DNA of 64,000 nucleotides from Mycobacterium syngnathidarum (lineage in GTDB: Bacteria; Actinomycetota; Actinomycetes; Mycobacteriales; Mycobacteriaceae): positions 1 to 64,000 of the forward strand of contig NZ_MLCL01000093.1 of NCBI RefSeq assembly GCF_001942625.1. Reading direction: 5' to 3'. Positions 63,799 through 64,000 of this stretch are shown here, piece after piece. Numbering within the stretch: the first letter of the stretch is position 1; every line of letters starts with the position of its first letter. A program made the translations under genes and the position numbers. The notes under the pieces were generated by a model. That model saw only the letters and a program-made list of their open reading frames with translations, was not told the origin of the DNA and made no database searches.

Positions 63799-64000
63799 AT
63801 GGACACCACCCGGGAACGCCTCGTCGAGGCGGCGGTGCAGCTGTTCACCCGCCACGGCTTCGCCGGGACATCACTGCAGATGATCGCCGACGAACTGGGC
63901 TTCACCAAGGCCGCCATCTACTACCATTTCCGCACCCGTGAACAGCTGCTGACCGCCGTCCTGGACCCGGTGCTGCAGCAGATGCAGCGGGTCGTCGAGG
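63799..64000 (+). CDS. TetR-family regulator (5' part, cut by window end)
   Basis: The first 67 codons of a TetR protein. Helix-turn-helix GTSLQMIADELGFTKAAIYY followed by HFRTREQLLTAVL (about residues 24-56) is a classical TetR pattern, preceded by the helix RERLVEAAVQLFTRHGF. ATG 63799 has AGGGGAAG 6-13 nt upstream. It is divergent from the carboxymuconolactone-decarboxylase-like gene, with two operator-like palindromes between. The C-terminal ligand domain lies outside the window. Confidence 0.9.
   Translation, partial: MDTTRERLVEAAVQLFTRHGFAGTSLQMIADELGFTKAAIYYHFRTREQLLTAVLDPVLQQMQRVVE

Overview
The window looks like a chromosomal segment of a fast-growing, non-tuberculous mycobacterium (Mycolicibacterium type). 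It is GC-rich and densely coded. It carries ethA/ethR, gltBD, a Dps of the M. smegmatis Dps1 type, a 13E12-family HNH gene, CYP138, the treS-mak pair, fusA2 and several F420-type oxidoreductases. From memory of the M. tuberculosis H37Rv map, the left part (1-15.4 kb) follows Rv3853-Rv3859c and the right part (22-63 kb) follows Rv0142-Rv0120c. The two blocks are contiguous here, with extra genes interspersed. No rRNA, tRNA, CRISPR array, prophage or intact insertion sequence was recognised.

Layout. 1-5.9 kb: tail of an unknown CDS, rraA, the divergent ethA/ethR pair with a 55-bp triple-palindrome operator, a Y-family polymerase with an SOS box over its start codon, small membrane proteins and a PHP-domain protein. 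5.9-15.4 kb: a succinate-semialdehyde-type dehydrogenase, a mycothiol-dependent-isomerase-like protein, an LLM flavin/F420 enzyme, a newly recognised 46-codon ORF, and gltD/gltB with an IdeR-like box upstream. 15.7-21.8 kb: a CPH-type copper P-type ATPase with a CsoR-like operator, a hotdog thioesterase, a ClC channel, an aquaporin and an MBL-fold protein. 21.8-33.7 kb: dps, an AlkA-like glycosylase, DUF427, SRPBCC, the 13E12 HNH gene (second SOS box), an amine-oxidase-like flavoenzyme, a small secreted protein, a methyltransferase, a SnoaL/epimerase pair under a KstR-like box, msrA, CYP138 and two TetR genes.

33.2-37.6 kb holds what I read as the methylmannose polysaccharide (MMP) cluster: meT1, mmpH, a second methyltransferase and manT. 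The neighbouring TetR gene carries a palindrome (GGACACGTGTCC) over its start codon and in the meT1 upstream region. Almost the same palindrome (GGACATGTGTCC) abuts a promoter-like element in front of manT, so this TetR is a strong candidate for a local MMP regulator.

37.6-44.2 kb: a PPOX protein, a C39-like papain-fold candidate, a small secreted protein, a double DUF427 protein, then a tightly overlapping four-gene cassette of two polytopic membrane proteins, a tiny membrane protein and a cupredoxin-like lipoprotein, followed by pncA. 44.2-54.4 kb: a crotonase-like gene, glgX with a nested hairpin at its start codon, a possible structured RNA, a two-subunit acyl-CoA dehydrogenase, and treS-mak-MFS. 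Here glgX, treS and mak tie the window to alpha-glucan and trehalose turnover through maltose 1-phosphate. 54.5-64 kb: an HTH-like protein, a HugZ-like protein, an orotate-phosphoribosyltransferase-like gene, a four-gene ABC importer operon, a PPOX protein, fusA2 (degenerate GTPase motifs), a carboxymuconolactone-decarboxylase-like gene and the start of a divergent TetR gene with its own palindromic operators.
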